Origin: Actinomadura mexicana
Lineage (GTDB): Bacteria; Actinomycetota; Actinomycetes; Streptosporangiales; Streptosporangiaceae
DNA length: 64,000 bases
NCBI RefSeq assembly: GCF_900188105.1
Contig: NZ_FZNP01000018.1
Coordinates: 1 to 64,000 of the forward strand
Reading direction: 5' to 3'
Both the position numbers and the translations under genes were made by a program. The number at the start of each line of letters is the position of its first letter. Positions within the stretch are counted from its first letter, which is position 1. Shown here one piece after another: positions 1-7,928 of the stretch. The notes beneath the pieces were generated by a model. That model did not search any database, was not told where the DNA came from, and saw only the letters and a program-made list of their open reading frames with translations.

Positions 1-97
1 GGTGGAGCGGATGATGCGCGACGCCAAGATCACCCAGATCTACGAGGGCACCAACCAGATCCAGCGCATGGTCATGGCCCGCCAGCTCCTGAAGTAG
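1..97 (+). CDS. acyl-CoA dehydrogenase, C-terminal fragment
   Basis: Only the last 31 codons are in the window, read from base 2 to the TAG at 95-97. The peptide contains ITQIYEGTNQIQRMVMAR, the conserved C-terminal helix of acyl-CoA dehydrogenases in which the YEGT(N/S)QIQR motif contributes to FAD binding at the dimer interface. The family oxidises acyl-CoA thioesters at the alpha-beta bond. A strong hairpin follows directly, so this is the end of its transcription unit. The substrate cannot be deduced from the fragment. Confidence 0.85.
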   Translation, partial: VERMMRDAKITQIYEGTNQIQRMVMARQLLK

Positions 98-114
98 CAC
101 GCGGCGGCGCGGTC

Positions 115-142
115 GAGGGGCGGGCCGTGCGGCCCGCCCCTC
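115..142 (+). terminator. hairpin terminator after acyl-CoA dehydrogenase
   Basis: A perfect 12-bp stem (115-126 with 131-142) closes a 4-nt loop, 18 bp after the stop codon. There is only a short T-run (GGTTTC) downstream, as is usual for actinomycete terminators. The next gene is convergent, so it may act in both directions. Confidence 0.75.
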
Positions 143-164
143 GGTTTCAGCGCCGTGAGTCGGA

Positions 165-737
165 TCAGTCGTGCGAGATGTCGAGGATCATGGCGCCGTT
201 CTTGGCCCGGTGCGGCCGCAGCGTGAGGTTGTTGTAGGTCGCGTTGGAGCGGGACCAGGCCGCGTCGATCGAGGTGATCATGACCCCGTTGCGACCGCGC
301 GAGGAGAAGGTCACCCGGCTGCCGTCGATCTTGATGTGCAGCGGGTCCAGCCCCAGCTTGCGGTCGAACGTGATCGTCTGACCGTCCTTGATCTCGACCT
401 GGCACTCCGCGTCCTCGCAGGCCTTCAGGTCGGTGCCGTCCTTGGCCTCGGACCTCCCCCTGGGCGGCGACTCGGGCGCCGCGGCGTTCGGTTCCGGTGC
501 GGTGTTCGGCTTCGGCTCGGCGTTGGCCGCCGCATTCGGGTCCGGCGCCGGGTCGGACACCGAGTTGATGGTGAACGGATCCATGTCGAACGCCGGGTTC
601 GTGCCGGACGGGGCGTTCGCCTGCGGCGGGGCCGGCGGCGGCGCGGTGCGCTCGACGCTCGCGGCGGCGACGCCGCCGCTGAGCGCCACCGAGATGGCGG
701 CGGTCGTGGTGAGCAAGCCGAGAATCCTTGTGGACAT
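165..737 (-). CDS. secreted protein with Ala/Pro-rich linker, unknown function
   Basis: 190 residues. An N-terminal Sec signal peptide is visible: basic start (MSTR), a hydrophobic stretch to about residue 26, and a likely signal-peptidase cut after the GVAAA region. Residues about 30-105 form a Pro/Ala/Asn-rich low-complexity linker. The rest is a compact domain of about 85 residues beginning with two cysteines (CEDAEC) that could form a disulfide, followed by short alternating hydrophobic beta-like segments. Such small cysteine-led extracellular domains are common in actinomycete secreted proteins, but I cannot name a function. It stands alone, convergent with the upstream dehydrogenase gene. 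Confidence 0.7.
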   Translation of the reverse strand: MSTRILGLLTTTAAISVALSGGVAAASVERTAPPPAPPQANAPSGTNPAFDMDPFTINSVSDPAPDPNAAANAEPKPNTAPEPNAAAPESPPRGRSEAKDGTDLKACEDAECQVEIKDGQTITFDRKLGLDPLHIKIDGSRVTFSSRGRNGVMITSIDAAWSRSNATYNNLTLRPHRAKNGAMILDISHD

Positions 738-867
738 CTCTGCACTCCTGACGAGGTGGGAACTCTGCTCTCTGTGCTCTCTGACGCCCGGGCGCTACCC
801 ACCGTAGCAGAATGATGACACAGGGTGTTGACCAGGCCATTCTCGGCCGTGTCCGGCCGGGCCGCGC

Positions 868-1674
868 TCAGCCGGGCGGGCGCTCGTCCACGAGGAGGGT
901 CTGCAGGACGCGGCCGAGCTCGCCGGAGCGGTCGGCGAGCGTCCCCTGGCAGAGCGCGCTGCCGCCCGGGGCGGCGTCCAGGGACGCGGCGAGGCACAGC
1001 CACTCGCCCACGGGGTCGCGGTGCAGCGCGACGGTCATGTCGGTGTTGATGATCAGCCACTCGGCCACATCGAGCTGGCTGCCGACGCCGGACGCGCTGT
1101 CGGCGAGCGTCAGCGCGCGGACGAGGGGCGTGTCGGCCTCGCCCGCCACCAGCGGTATCCGCGGCCGCGCCCAGACCGTCCCCGGGCCGGGTTCGCCGAA
1201 GGCGCCGCGGACGAGCCGCCACTCCATCGCGGACAGGTAGCCGTCCCGGTGCATGCCCGCCCACTCGCCGAAGGGTTCCGGCGTCCCGGGCAGGTCCGGC
1301 GGCGCGGCGGCGTGCACGACGGGCTCCAGCCGGGAGGGGGCCGCCATGATCCGCCAGGCGCTCGCGCGGACGACCGGCCGCCCCTCGTGCGTGATCTCGC
1401 CTTCGAGGAAGGCGACCCGCCTGCCGGGGCGGACCACGCGCACGCCCACCTCCAGCTCCGCCACGGGCACGGGGCTGAGGATCTCGACGGTCACCCGCGC
1501 CAGCCGGGTGCCGGGGACGGGTTCGTGCCGCTCGAAGGCACGCCCGATGAGTGCCGAGAACGGCCCGCCGTGCTGGAGGCCCGGCGACCAGGGGCCCGCC
1601 GTCGCGGGCGTGGAGGCGAACCTCCCGCCGCCGAGCGGCTCGTAGAACGATCCGGCCGGCACGTCCTCGCCCAT
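868..1674 (-). CDS. thioesterase-family protein (double hotdog, TesB-like)
   Basis: 268 residues. The sequence from about residue 20 (ATAGPWSPGLQHGGPFSALI) matches the N-terminal hotdog of the acyl-CoA thioesterase family PF13622, where a QHGGP-type segment starts the central hotdog helix. A second half containing SQLDVAEWLIINTDMTVALH carries the second hotdog, whose segment is typical of TesB-like proteins. Such enzymes hydrolyse acyl-CoA to free acid and CoA, although many actinomycete members have no tested activity. The ATG has a good ribosome-binding site (GGAGGAAG, about 4 nt upstream). A palindrome lies just ahead of the ribosome-binding site, suggesting control by a repressor. Proximity to an acyl-CoA dehydrogenase suggests lipid metabolism. 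Confidence 0.8.
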   Translation of the reverse strand: MGEDVPAGSFYEPLGGGRFASTPATAGPWSPGLQHGGPFSALIGRAFERHEPVPGTRLARVTVEILSPVPVAELEVGVRVVRPGRRVAFLEGEITHEGRPVVRASAWRIMAAPSRLEPVVHAAAPPDLPGTPEPFGEWAGMHRDGYLSAMEWRLVRGAFGEPGPGTVWARPRIPLVAGEADTPLVRALTLADSASGVGSQLDVAEWLIINTDMTVALHRDPVGEWLCLAASLDAAPGGSALCQGTLADRSGELGRVLQTLLVDERPPG

Positions 1675-1696
1675 GCTGCTTCCTCCCCGCTCGCGA

Positions 1697-1713
1697 CTAG
1701 AAACGCATTCTAG
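1697..1713 (-). promoter_or_regulatory. palindromic operator candidate of the thioesterase gene
   Basis: CTAGAA-N5-TTCTAG is a perfect inverted repeat 23-39 bp upstream of the thioesterase ATG. It is AT-rich for this genome. Position and symmetry suit a TetR-family repressor of lipid genes. The regulator is not identified, and binding is inference. Confidence 0.45.
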
Positions 1714-1743
1714 AAGGCGGGGCGGCGGCGCGGACGCCCCGGC

Positions 1744-3411
1744 TCAGCCGCAGAGCTTCTGGGTGGCCGTGCCGGTCTCGATGGCGGACCCTCCCGACGG
1801 CGGCGCGCTCGGCGACTCCTTCACCTCGACCTCCTTCACGCCGGCCCAGTCCGCGCCGTCCCAGTCGGCACCGACCATCACCTGCACCTGGGAGCCGAGC
1901 GAGGAGACCTTCTTGCGCTTGGCGTCCGGGATCGCGGCGGCGAGGGTCCGGGCCGAGTCCTCCCGCCCCGGCCCGTAGAGGATCTGCGTCGTCTGCTGCC
2001 CGCGCCGCGCCACGCCCGGCACGACGGTCACCTTGAAGCCGGCCTCGCGGAGCTCGCCGCCCGCCTTGGTGGCCAGGCCGCGGGTGCCGATCGCGTTGAG
2101 GACGCGGACGGAGATGTCGCCCGGCGGCACCGTCGGCTCGTCCCCGGTCTTCTTCGTCGGCGTGGAGCTCGGCTTCGGGCTCTGCGTCGCGAGCGGCTGG
2201 TCGCGGCGGAGCCGGGTGAACAGGTCGCGCGCCTTGTGCTGGTCCCACTGGACGGTCGACTGCGGCGACGGCGCGTTCCACAGCACGGCGTCGTAGGCCG
2301 GGTTCGACAGCGGCACGTTCGCGAACGTGAGGTCGTCGGTCGACAGGTTCTTCATCTGGTCGGCGAGCCCCGGCAGGTCGTCGGCCAGCTTCTCGTCGAC
2401 GCGCAGCGACTTCAGCGAGGCGTTCAGGAACCTCGTGGACTTGACCGGGTCGCCGAGCGTCTTCGTCGACAGCGCCTGCTTCATCATCGCCGCCATGAAC
2501 TGCTGCTGCCGGTCGATGCGGCCGAGGTCGCTGCCGCCCGTCAGGGAGTAGCGGGCGCGGGCGAACGCGAGCGCCTTCAGGCCGTCCACGTGCGACTTGC
2601 CGGCCGGGAGCCGCAGTCCGCTCTTCTTGTCGTCGACGGCCTGCTCGGTGCACACGTCCACGCCGCCGATCGCGTCCACCATGCGCACGAACCCGTAGAA
2701 GTTCACCTCGACGTAGTGGTCGATCGACACGCCGGTCGCCTGCTTGACCGTGCTGACGGTGAGGTCGGGCCCCCCGAACTGGTAGGCCCAGGTCAGCTTG
2801 CCCGGACGGGCCGGGACCCGCGTCCCCTTGGCGCCCTCCGACCCGTTCGACCGGTGCCCCGGGATCGTCACGTAGGAGTCGCGGGGCAGGCTCACGACCG
2901 ACACGCCGTCGTGGTCGCGGGACACGTGCACCAGCAGCATCGTGTCGGAGCGCTCGCCCGCCTCGTGCCCGAGCTTGGCCGCCTTCTGCTGTTCCTTCGT
3001 CAGGCCCTCGCGCCGGTCGACGCCCGCCACCAGGATGGTCATGGCGCCCTTCGGCGTGTCCCGGCCCTTGCCGAGCCCGCCGACCGACACCTTGTCGATC
3101 ATTCCCGTGACGTAGTTCTGGAACGCCCACGCGCCGCCCGAGGTCAGCAGCACGAACGCCGAGGCCGTCCCGGTGAGGGTGAGGAAGCGCTTCTGCCGCC
3201 GCGCGCTCGTCGCCGCCCGCGGGCTCAGCCCCCGGCCGGGCCGGCGCGGCCCGCGCGGGCTCTCCACCGGGACGCGCGGCGCGGGCATCCCGTCGATGGT
3301 CACGCCCTCGATGTCGCCGTCGTCCTCGGCCGCGTGGGCGCCGGGACGCGGCCGGAAATAGCGCTCCAGGGGGTCGGCGTCGCCGCGACCCGAGTCGTGC
3401 CCGTCTGCCAT
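1744..3411 (-). CDS. LCP-family wall polymer ligase with LytR_C domain
   Basis: 555 residues. The N-terminus is cytoplasmic and basic/acidic (about 1-72), followed by one membrane segment (about 75-100, within FLTLTGTASAFVLL) and an extracellular LytR-CpsA-Psr domain. LCP hallmarks are visible: RSDTMLLVHV, then VVSLPRDSYV, and the later arginine block SDLGRIDRQQQFM. A C-terminal LytR_C domain follows a Thr/Pro linker (SVRVLNAIGTRGLA...). LCP proteins transfer lipid-linked glycopolymers to peptidoglycan on the outer face of the membrane. The ATG at 3411 was chosen because the longer reading frame upstream is the antisense of the divergent glycosyltransferase gene. The surrounding glycosyltransferases fit the role. 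A second LCP gene lies at 39.6-41.0 kb. Confidence 0.9.
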   Translation of the reverse strand: MADGHDSGRGDADPLERYFRPRPGAHAAEDDGDIEGVTIDGMPAPRVPVESPRGPRRPGRGLSPRAATSARRQKRFLTLTGTASAFVLLTSGGAWAFQNYVTGMIDKVSVGGLGKGRDTPKGAMTILVAGVDRREGLTKEQQKAAKLGHEAGERSDTMLLVHVSRDHDGVSVVSLPRDSYVTIPGHRSNGSEGAKGTRVPARPGKLTWAYQFGGPDLTVSTVKQATGVSIDHYVEVNFYGFVRMVDAIGGVDVCTEQAVDDKKSGLRLPAGKSHVDGLKALAFARARYSLTGGSDLGRIDRQQQFMAAMMKQALSTKTLGDPVKSTRFLNASLKSLRVDEKLADDLPGLADQMKNLSTDDLTFANVPLSNPAYDAVLWNAPSPQSTVQWDQHKARDLFTRLRRDQPLATQSPKPSSTPTKKTGDEPTVPPGDISVRVLNAIGTRGLATKAGGELREAGFKVTVVPGVARRGQQTTQILYGPGREDSARTLAAAIPDAKRKKVSSLGSQVQVMVGADWDGADWAGVKEVEVKESPSAPPSGGSAIETGTATQKLCG

Positions 3412-3651
3412 GCCGGCCGCCGCCTCCCGATGATCACGTGCTGACGCGAGTCCACACCACTCTAAAGTGGGGGACACCCGTCCGTTCGCTACCTGGACCT
3501 CGTGTCCTTGCAGTAACGTGGCGCCGTCTTGACCACACCCCGGCGGCCCGCACGCAAACCTGGGTGGCGTGGGCTGCGTCAGACAAGCGAGCAAGAGAGA
3601 GGAAGGGGCGCCTCCCTCCGGTCCGCCGGACGGGTGCGCCCGCGAGCCCAC

Positions 3652-4734
3652 ATGAATTCGTCTCCCCATGCCCAGCGCGCCATGAACCAGGAAACCCGCT
3701 ACGCCGTGAAGCCCCTTCCCGACTCCGGTCAGCGCACGTGGCCCGCCGTCTCGGTGGTGATGCCGGTCCTCAACGAGGAGCGCCACCTGACCGACGCCGT
3801 GCGCCGCATCCTCAGCCAGGACTACCCGGGCGAGCTGGAGCTCGTGCTCGCCATCGGGCCGTCCCGGGACCGCACCGAGGAGATCGCCCGCAAGCTGGCC
3901 GCCGAGGACGCGCGCGTCATCGTCGTCGCGAACCCGACGGGGCGCACCCCGCAGGGCCTCAACATCGCGATCAAGGCGTCGCAGTACTCGATCATCGTCC
4001 GGGTGGACGGGCACTCCCTGCTGCCCGCCGACTACGTGCGCGCCGCCGTGGAGACGATGGAGGAGACCGGCGCCGACAACGTCGGCGGGATCATGGCGGC
4101 CGAGGGCGTCACCCCGTTCGAGAAGGCCGTGGCGCGCGCGATGACCTCCAAGCTCGGCGTCGGCAACGCCCGCTTCCACACCGGCGGCGAGGCGGGCGAG
4201 GTGGAGACGGTCTACCTCGGCACCTTCCGCCGCAGCGCGCTCGACCGCGTCGGCGGCTACGACGAGACGTTCACCCGCGCGCAGGACTGGGAGATGAACC
4301 ACCGCATCCGGCAGACCGGCGGCCGGATCTACTTCACCCCCCGCATGCGCGTCACCTACCGGCCCCGGCCCAACCTGCGGGCCCTCGCCCGGCAGTACTT
4401 CCACACCGGGCGCTGGCGGCGCGTCGTCGGGCGCGAGCACCAGGGCACGCTCAACCTGCGCTACCTCGCGCCGCCGATCGCCGTCGTGGCGATGGCGGCG
4501 GGCGTGGTCGCGGGGCTGTTCGGTTTCTGGCCCGGCTGGATCCTGCCCGGCGGGTACGCGGCCGCGATGATCGCCGGTGCCGCCGTGGAGGGGCGCGGGC
4601 TGCCCCCGGCCGCCTGGATCCGGCTCCCGCTCGTCTTCGCCACCATGCACGTGACCTGGGGTGTCGGATTCCTGACCAGCCCGCCTCGGCTCGGTCAGCC
4701 CGCTCCGATCAAACCCGGCGAATCCATCCAGTAG
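3652..4734 (+). CDS. family 2 glycosyltransferase, ExoA-like
   Basis: About 360 residues. The GT2 fold begins with VSVVMPVLNEERHL, followed by the acceptor/metal motif VRVDGHS and the late motif EMNHRIRQTGG (ED/W-R type). C-terminal hydrophobic segments (about residues 275-345) suggest membrane attachment. Similar proteins (ExoA-like) add a sugar from a nucleotide donor to a lipid-linked exopolysaccharide intermediate. The start is uncertain: the frame is open to a TTG at 3529, but the ATGs at 3652 and 3682 lie nearest the conserved domain and none has a convincing ribosome-binding site. It is divergent from the LCP gene, and the 240-bp gap should hold both promoters. Confidence 0.85.
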   Translation: MNSSPHAQRAMNQETRYAVKPLPDSGQRTWPAVSVVMPVLNEERHLTDAVRRILSQDYPGELELVLAIGPSRDRTEEIARKLAAEDARVIVVANPTGRTPQGLNIAIKASQYSIIVRVDGHSLLPADYVRAAVETMEETGADNVGGIMAAEGVTPFEKAVARAMTSKLGVGNARFHTGGEAGEVETVYLGTFRRSALDRVGGYDETFTRAQDWEMNHRIRQTGGRIYFTPRMRVTYRPRPNLRALARQYFHTGRWRRVVGREHQGTLNLRYLAPPIAVVAMAAGVVAGLFGFWPGWILPGGYAAAMIAGAAVEGRGLPPAAWIRLPLVFATMHVTWGVGFLTSPPRLGQPAPIKPGESIQ

Positions 4735-4834
4735 CGGGACAAAAAAGTACGACCACCACCGAACCGCCATGGTGCGCGGCCCGTCCGACCGTTAGGTTTG
4801 GCGGGATCTCGCCCGCCGCAGTACGGAGGTGGCC

Positions 4835-5575
4835 ATGTCCAACGGAGCGCGCCACGGCCTGGGCGTGTTGATCGGGCTCGTGGTGACCCCCGTGATCGCG
4901 CTGTGCCTGATGTACAGCACGACCAAGTTCACGGAGTACTTCCGGTACTTCTTCACCCGGGGCGGCGAGGACCGCTGGATCGGCGCCGCGGTGGTCCTGG
5001 TGGCGGCGGTGCTGGTGGGCCTGGCCGCCGGGTCGCGCGTCTCGCCGCTCGCCTCGCTGATCCCGGGAGCCGCCTACACGGCGATCGGCGTCCTCTGGCT
5101 CGCGTCGCCGCGCTTCGCGGTCGGGCACTCCGGACGCGATCTGCTGGGCCGCGAGCTCTACCTCGGCTACGCGACGCTCGCCCCCTACGGGATCTTCCTG
5201 CTGCTGGGCGTCGCGCTCCTGGTCGCCTCGCTCGCGCCGTCGCGGTGGAAGGCCCGCACGGCCGCCGCGCCCCGCTTCGGCGGACCGCCGCCCGCGCCGA
5301 TGGGCCCGCCGCCCATGCACGGCGCCCAGGCGCCCATGGGAGCGCCGCAGCCGCCTCCCTCGCCCGGACAGGGCCCGCCCTGGCAGGGCGGGCCGCAGTA
5401 CGGGCAGCCGCCCGCTCAGCCGCACGGGCGGCCGTCCGACTCGAACCCGCCTCCACTGCCGCCGGCCCGGCGCGCCGAGAACGCCCGGCCCGAGCCGCCC
5501 GCCAGGAGCGGCTCGGACGACGACGAGCCCCCGGGCGAGTGGACGCAGATGTACGGCGGCAACCGCCCGAGCTGA
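4835..5575 (+). CDS. four-helix membrane protein with Pro-rich tail ending GEWTQMYGG
   Basis: 246 residues. The ATG at 4835 sits 5 nt after GGAGG, so it is preferred to the GTG at 4829. Four hydrophobic segments occupy roughly residues 5-28, 48-67, 72-93 and 110-135. The tail (about 145-246) is rich in proline, glycine and glutamine, and ends with an acidic stretch and GEWTQMYGG. No enzymatic motif is seen. The same topology and closing motif recur in the protein encoded at 60790-61725, so the tail may be a docking signal. It is convergent with the phosphodiesterase gene. Function unknown. Confidence 0.8.
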   Translation: MSNGARHGLGVLIGLVVTPVIALCLMYSTTKFTEYFRYFFTRGGEDRWIGAAVVLVAAVLVGLAAGSRVSPLASLIPGAAYTAIGVLWLASPRFAVGHSGRDLLGRELYLGYATLAPYGIFLLLGVALLVASLAPSRWKARTAAAPRFGGPPPAPMGPPPMHGAQAPMGAPQPPPSPGQGPPWQGGPQYGQPPAQPHGRPSDSNPPPLPPARRAENARPEPPARSGSDDDEPPGEWTQMYGGNRPS

Positions 5576-5607
5576 CCTCCCGCCACCGGCGCCTTGCCGC
5601 CGACGCC

Positions 5608-6357
5608 TCAGACGGCCGCGAGCACGCCGGGGACGTCGTTGACCACCATCGCGTCGAACCCGGCCGCCGCGTAGGTCGGGGCCGCCTCGGCCGACGGGCA
5701 CCAGGCGACCGCCTCCAGGCCCGCCTTGTGCGCGATCTCCACGCAGTGCTCCAGCGGCCGCAGCCGGGTGTCGGGGTGCTCGGTGCCGCACGACCCGGTG
5801 TGCACGGCGACGACGTCCATGCCGAGGCCCGCCGCGGCCGGGACGGCGTGCCACAGCGGGAACCGCAGCCACGTCAGCAGCCCGAGCGGGACGCCCGGCG
5901 CCTCCTCGCGCAGGAACATCAGCAGCGACGGGTCGAACGAGGTGACGAGCAGCCGGCGCCGCTCCGCCTCCCGCCTCAGCACCGGGGCCAGGAGCGCCCC
6001 GGTGCGGCGGGACGGCTCGTCCAGCGCGTCCTCCAGCACGGTCTTGACGTCCACGTCCACCGCGACGTCCGCCGGCAGCGCGTCGAAGATCTCGGTGAGC
6101 CGCGGCAGGCCGCTCGCGGTCGCGGGCAGGTCGACCAGGTGGTCGCCGTCCACGGTCGTCGGGTCGTGCCGCAGGACGAGGACGTCGTCGGCGGTCCGCG
6201 TCACGTCGATCTCGATCCAGGACAGGCCCGCCTCCACCGCGGCGAGCATCGAGGGCAGCGTGTTCTCGGCGACGGCCTCCCGCGCCCCGGGCGGGGTGAC
6301 CTCGCCCGAGCCGAAGCCGCGGTGGCCGATGACGGTGGGGGTGTTCTCGAAGATCAC
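5608..6357 (-). CDS. glycerophosphodiester phosphodiesterase
   Basis: 249 residues, normal for the GDPD family. The TIM-barrel active-site residues are visible: VIGHRGF at the N-terminus (His and Arg), AENTLPS, the metal-binding pair IEIDV, and the catalytic histidine in LRHDPTT. GDPD enzymes split glycerophosphodiesters into glycerol-3-phosphate and an alcohol. No signal peptide is present, so it is cytoplasmic. Its ATG overlaps the stop of the upstream cytidylyltransferase (ATGA, 4 nt), so the two are cotranscribed and probably translationally coupled. That pairing suggests turnover or recycling of a polyol-phosphate polymer or head group, which is inference. Confidence 0.88.
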   Translation of the reverse strand: MIFENTPTVIGHRGFGSGEVTPPGAREAVAENTLPSMLAAVEAGLSWIEIDVTRTADDVLVLRHDPTTVDGDHLVDLPATASGLPRLTEIFDALPADVAVDVDVKTVLEDALDEPSRRTGALLAPVLRREAERRRLLVTSFDPSLLMFLREEAPGVPLGLLTWLRFPLWHAVPAAAGLGMDVVAVHTGSCGTEHPDTRLRPLEHCVEIAHKAGLEAVAWCPSAEAAPTYAAAGFDAMVVNDVPGVLAAV

Positions 6358-7055
6358 GGTGCTTCCTCGCTGGCGAGATGTTCGGCGATGACGGCGTCGA
6401 GCGGCTGGGTGACCTTGAGATTGCGCTCGCTGCCCGCCACGACCCGGATCGGGACGCCCGGCAGGTAGCGGTGCACGATCCCGCAGTCGTCGGTGGCGCG
6501 CAGCCCCGGGTCGGCGAGGGCGAGCTCGTAGGCCTTGCGGATCGTGCCGAGCCGGAACCCCTGCGGCGTCTGGAACCGGGTCAGCGTCTCGCGCGGCGGC
6601 ATCGACGCGACCGTCCCGTCCTCGACCACCACGATCGTGTCGGACGACGGCACGCCGACCGCGACGGCCTCGCAGGCGTCCAGCGCGCCCAGCACGCGGT
6701 CGATGACCGCGCGGTCGACGAACGGGCGGGCCGCGTCGTGGAACAGGACGCGGACGTCGTCCGGACGGTCGTCCAGCAGGCGCAGCGCCGCCACCGTGGA
6801 CGCGGTCCGGGTCGCGCCGCCCTCGATCACCGCCGCCGTCTTGGCGAACGGCGCGGTGATCGCGGCGGCCTCGCGCAGATGCCCGGGCGCCATCACCACC
6901 ACGACCTCGCCGATGCCCGGATGGGCGTCGAACGCGCCGACCGCGTGCGCCAGGATCGGCCGCCCGCCGACCTCCATGAGCTGTTTGGGGCGCCCGGCGC
7001 CCATGCGCTCGCCGACCCCGCCGGCGAGCACCACCGCAACCGTCCGCGTCGCCAT
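6354..7055 (-). CDS. IspD/TarI-type cytidylyltransferase
   Basis: 233 residues. The nucleotide-binding start AVVLAGGVGERMGAGRPKQL, the LFHDAARPFV motif and the FQTPQGFRLG motif place it in the IspD/TarI superfamily, which makes CDP-methylerythritol (IspD) or CDP-ribitol (TarI) from CTP. The SMPPRETL segment resembles the IPxR element of TarI, and no ispF or carD gene is nearby, so a teichoic-acid role is at least as likely as isoprenoid synthesis. Substrate is undecided. The ribosome-binding site GAAGAG directly precedes the ATG. It heads an operon with the phosphodiesterase and diverges from the operon starting at 7140, separated by an 84-bp shared promoter region. Confidence 0.85.
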   Translation of the reverse strand: MATRTVAVVLAGGVGERMGAGRPKQLMEVGGRPILAHAVGAFDAHPGIGEVVVVMAPGHLREAAAITAPFAKTAAVIEGGATRTASTVAALRLLDDRPDDVRVLFHDAARPFVDRAVIDRVLGALDACEAVAVGVPSSDTIVVVEDGTVASMPPRETLTRFQTPQGFRLGTIRKAYELALADPGLRATDDCGIVHRYLPGVPIRVVAGSERNLKVTQPLDAVIAEHLASEEAP

Positions 7056-7139
7056 CTCTTCCCGGTTTCCATGACTCGACGTAGTCGATCCACTACGCTT
7101 TGCACTGCTCCAGCTTCTGTGACCGGCCCGGAGGCACCG

Positions 7140-7928
7140 ATGGATCAGGCGCCCGCGCGTGAGCGGCCGGTCGCGCTCAACGTACCGGACCACCCCGCGA
7201 TCACCCGCCCGGATCGAGAGGCCGCCGATGCCGTGGACACCGTGGATGCAGATGAGGAGGGCGCGCGCCCGCGCGGCCGCGCCGAGCCCGGCGACGGCCT
7301 CGTCGCCGCGTACCTGACCGGACCCTGCGCCGCGGCCGTCGCCCGGTGGGCCGGCGAGCGCGGGGTCACCGCCGGCGCCGTGTCGGCGTCCTCGCTCGCG
7401 CTCGCGGGCCTGGCGGCGGTGTGGTTCTCCGCCGGCGCGCGGAGCGGCCTCGTCGCCGGCGCGCTGATGCTGGCCGCCTCGCTCGTCCTCGGGCAGGCGG
7501 GTGCGGGCCTCGGCCGCCGGGCGAGCCCGTTCGCCGTCCGCCCGGACGCCGTCCTCGACCGCGCGGGGGAGCTCGCCGTCTACGCGGGCCTGGCGGCCGG
7601 GGCCGCGGCCTCCGGAGGGAGCGCGTGGTGGCCGGCGGTGGGCGCGGCGGCGCTGCTGTCCGTCCGCCACACGGTCTCGGCCTCGTACGCGGCGGGCCGG
7701 CACGCGCGCCGCCCCCGTCCGTCCCGGCGCGGCCGGTCCCTGCGGGGCGCGGTCGCGCGGCGGGCCGCCAAGAGCCTGCGGCTGCCGCTCGGCGAGCGGT
7801 TCGCGCTGATCGCCCTCACCGCCGCCCTCGCCGACGCGCGGCTGACGTTCGCCGCCCTGCTCGCGTGGGGCTCGGCCGCCGCCGCGCTGACCCTGGGCGG
7901 ACGGGTGGCGAGGTCGCTGGCGCCATGA
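7140..7928 (+). CDS. degenerate CDP-alcohol phosphotransferase-like membrane protein
   Basis: 262 residues with a charged N-terminal tail of about 60 and several hydrophobic segments. The segment GAGLGRRASPFAVRPDAVLD followed by RAGE aligns with the family motif DxxDGxxAR-x8-GxxxDxxxD, but the first two aspartates are missing (G/Q and G/A there), the last is Glu, and only one Asp remains. The catalytic metal site should therefore be lost, making this a probable pseudoenzyme or partner subunit. This relationship is my alignment by eye. The ATG follows CGGAGG. It is the first gene of a six-gene operon and its stop overlaps the next start (ATGA). Confidence 0.65.
   Translation: MDQAPARERPVALNVPDHPAITRPDREAADAVDTVDADEEGARPRGRAEPGDGLVAAYLTGPCAAAVARWAGERGVTAGAVSASSLALAGLAAVWFSAGARSGLVAGALMLAASLVLGQAGAGLGRRASPFAVRPDAVLDRAGELAVYAGLAAGAAASGGSAWWPAVGAAALLSVRHTVSASYAAGRHARRPRPSRRGRSLRGAVARRAAKSLRLPLGERFALIALTAALADARLTFAALLAWGSAAAALTLGGRVARSLAP

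Noticed and set aside
3457..3470. CCACT-CTAA-AGTGG hairpin between the LCP and GT2 genes
   Set aside because: Only 5-bp arms in a divergent promoter gap; too weak to call a terminator or operator.
3529..3651. N-terminal extension of the ExoA-like glycosyltransferase from TTG 3529
   Set aside because: Basic low-complexity residues without a ribosome-binding site; it probably lies in the promoter/leader.
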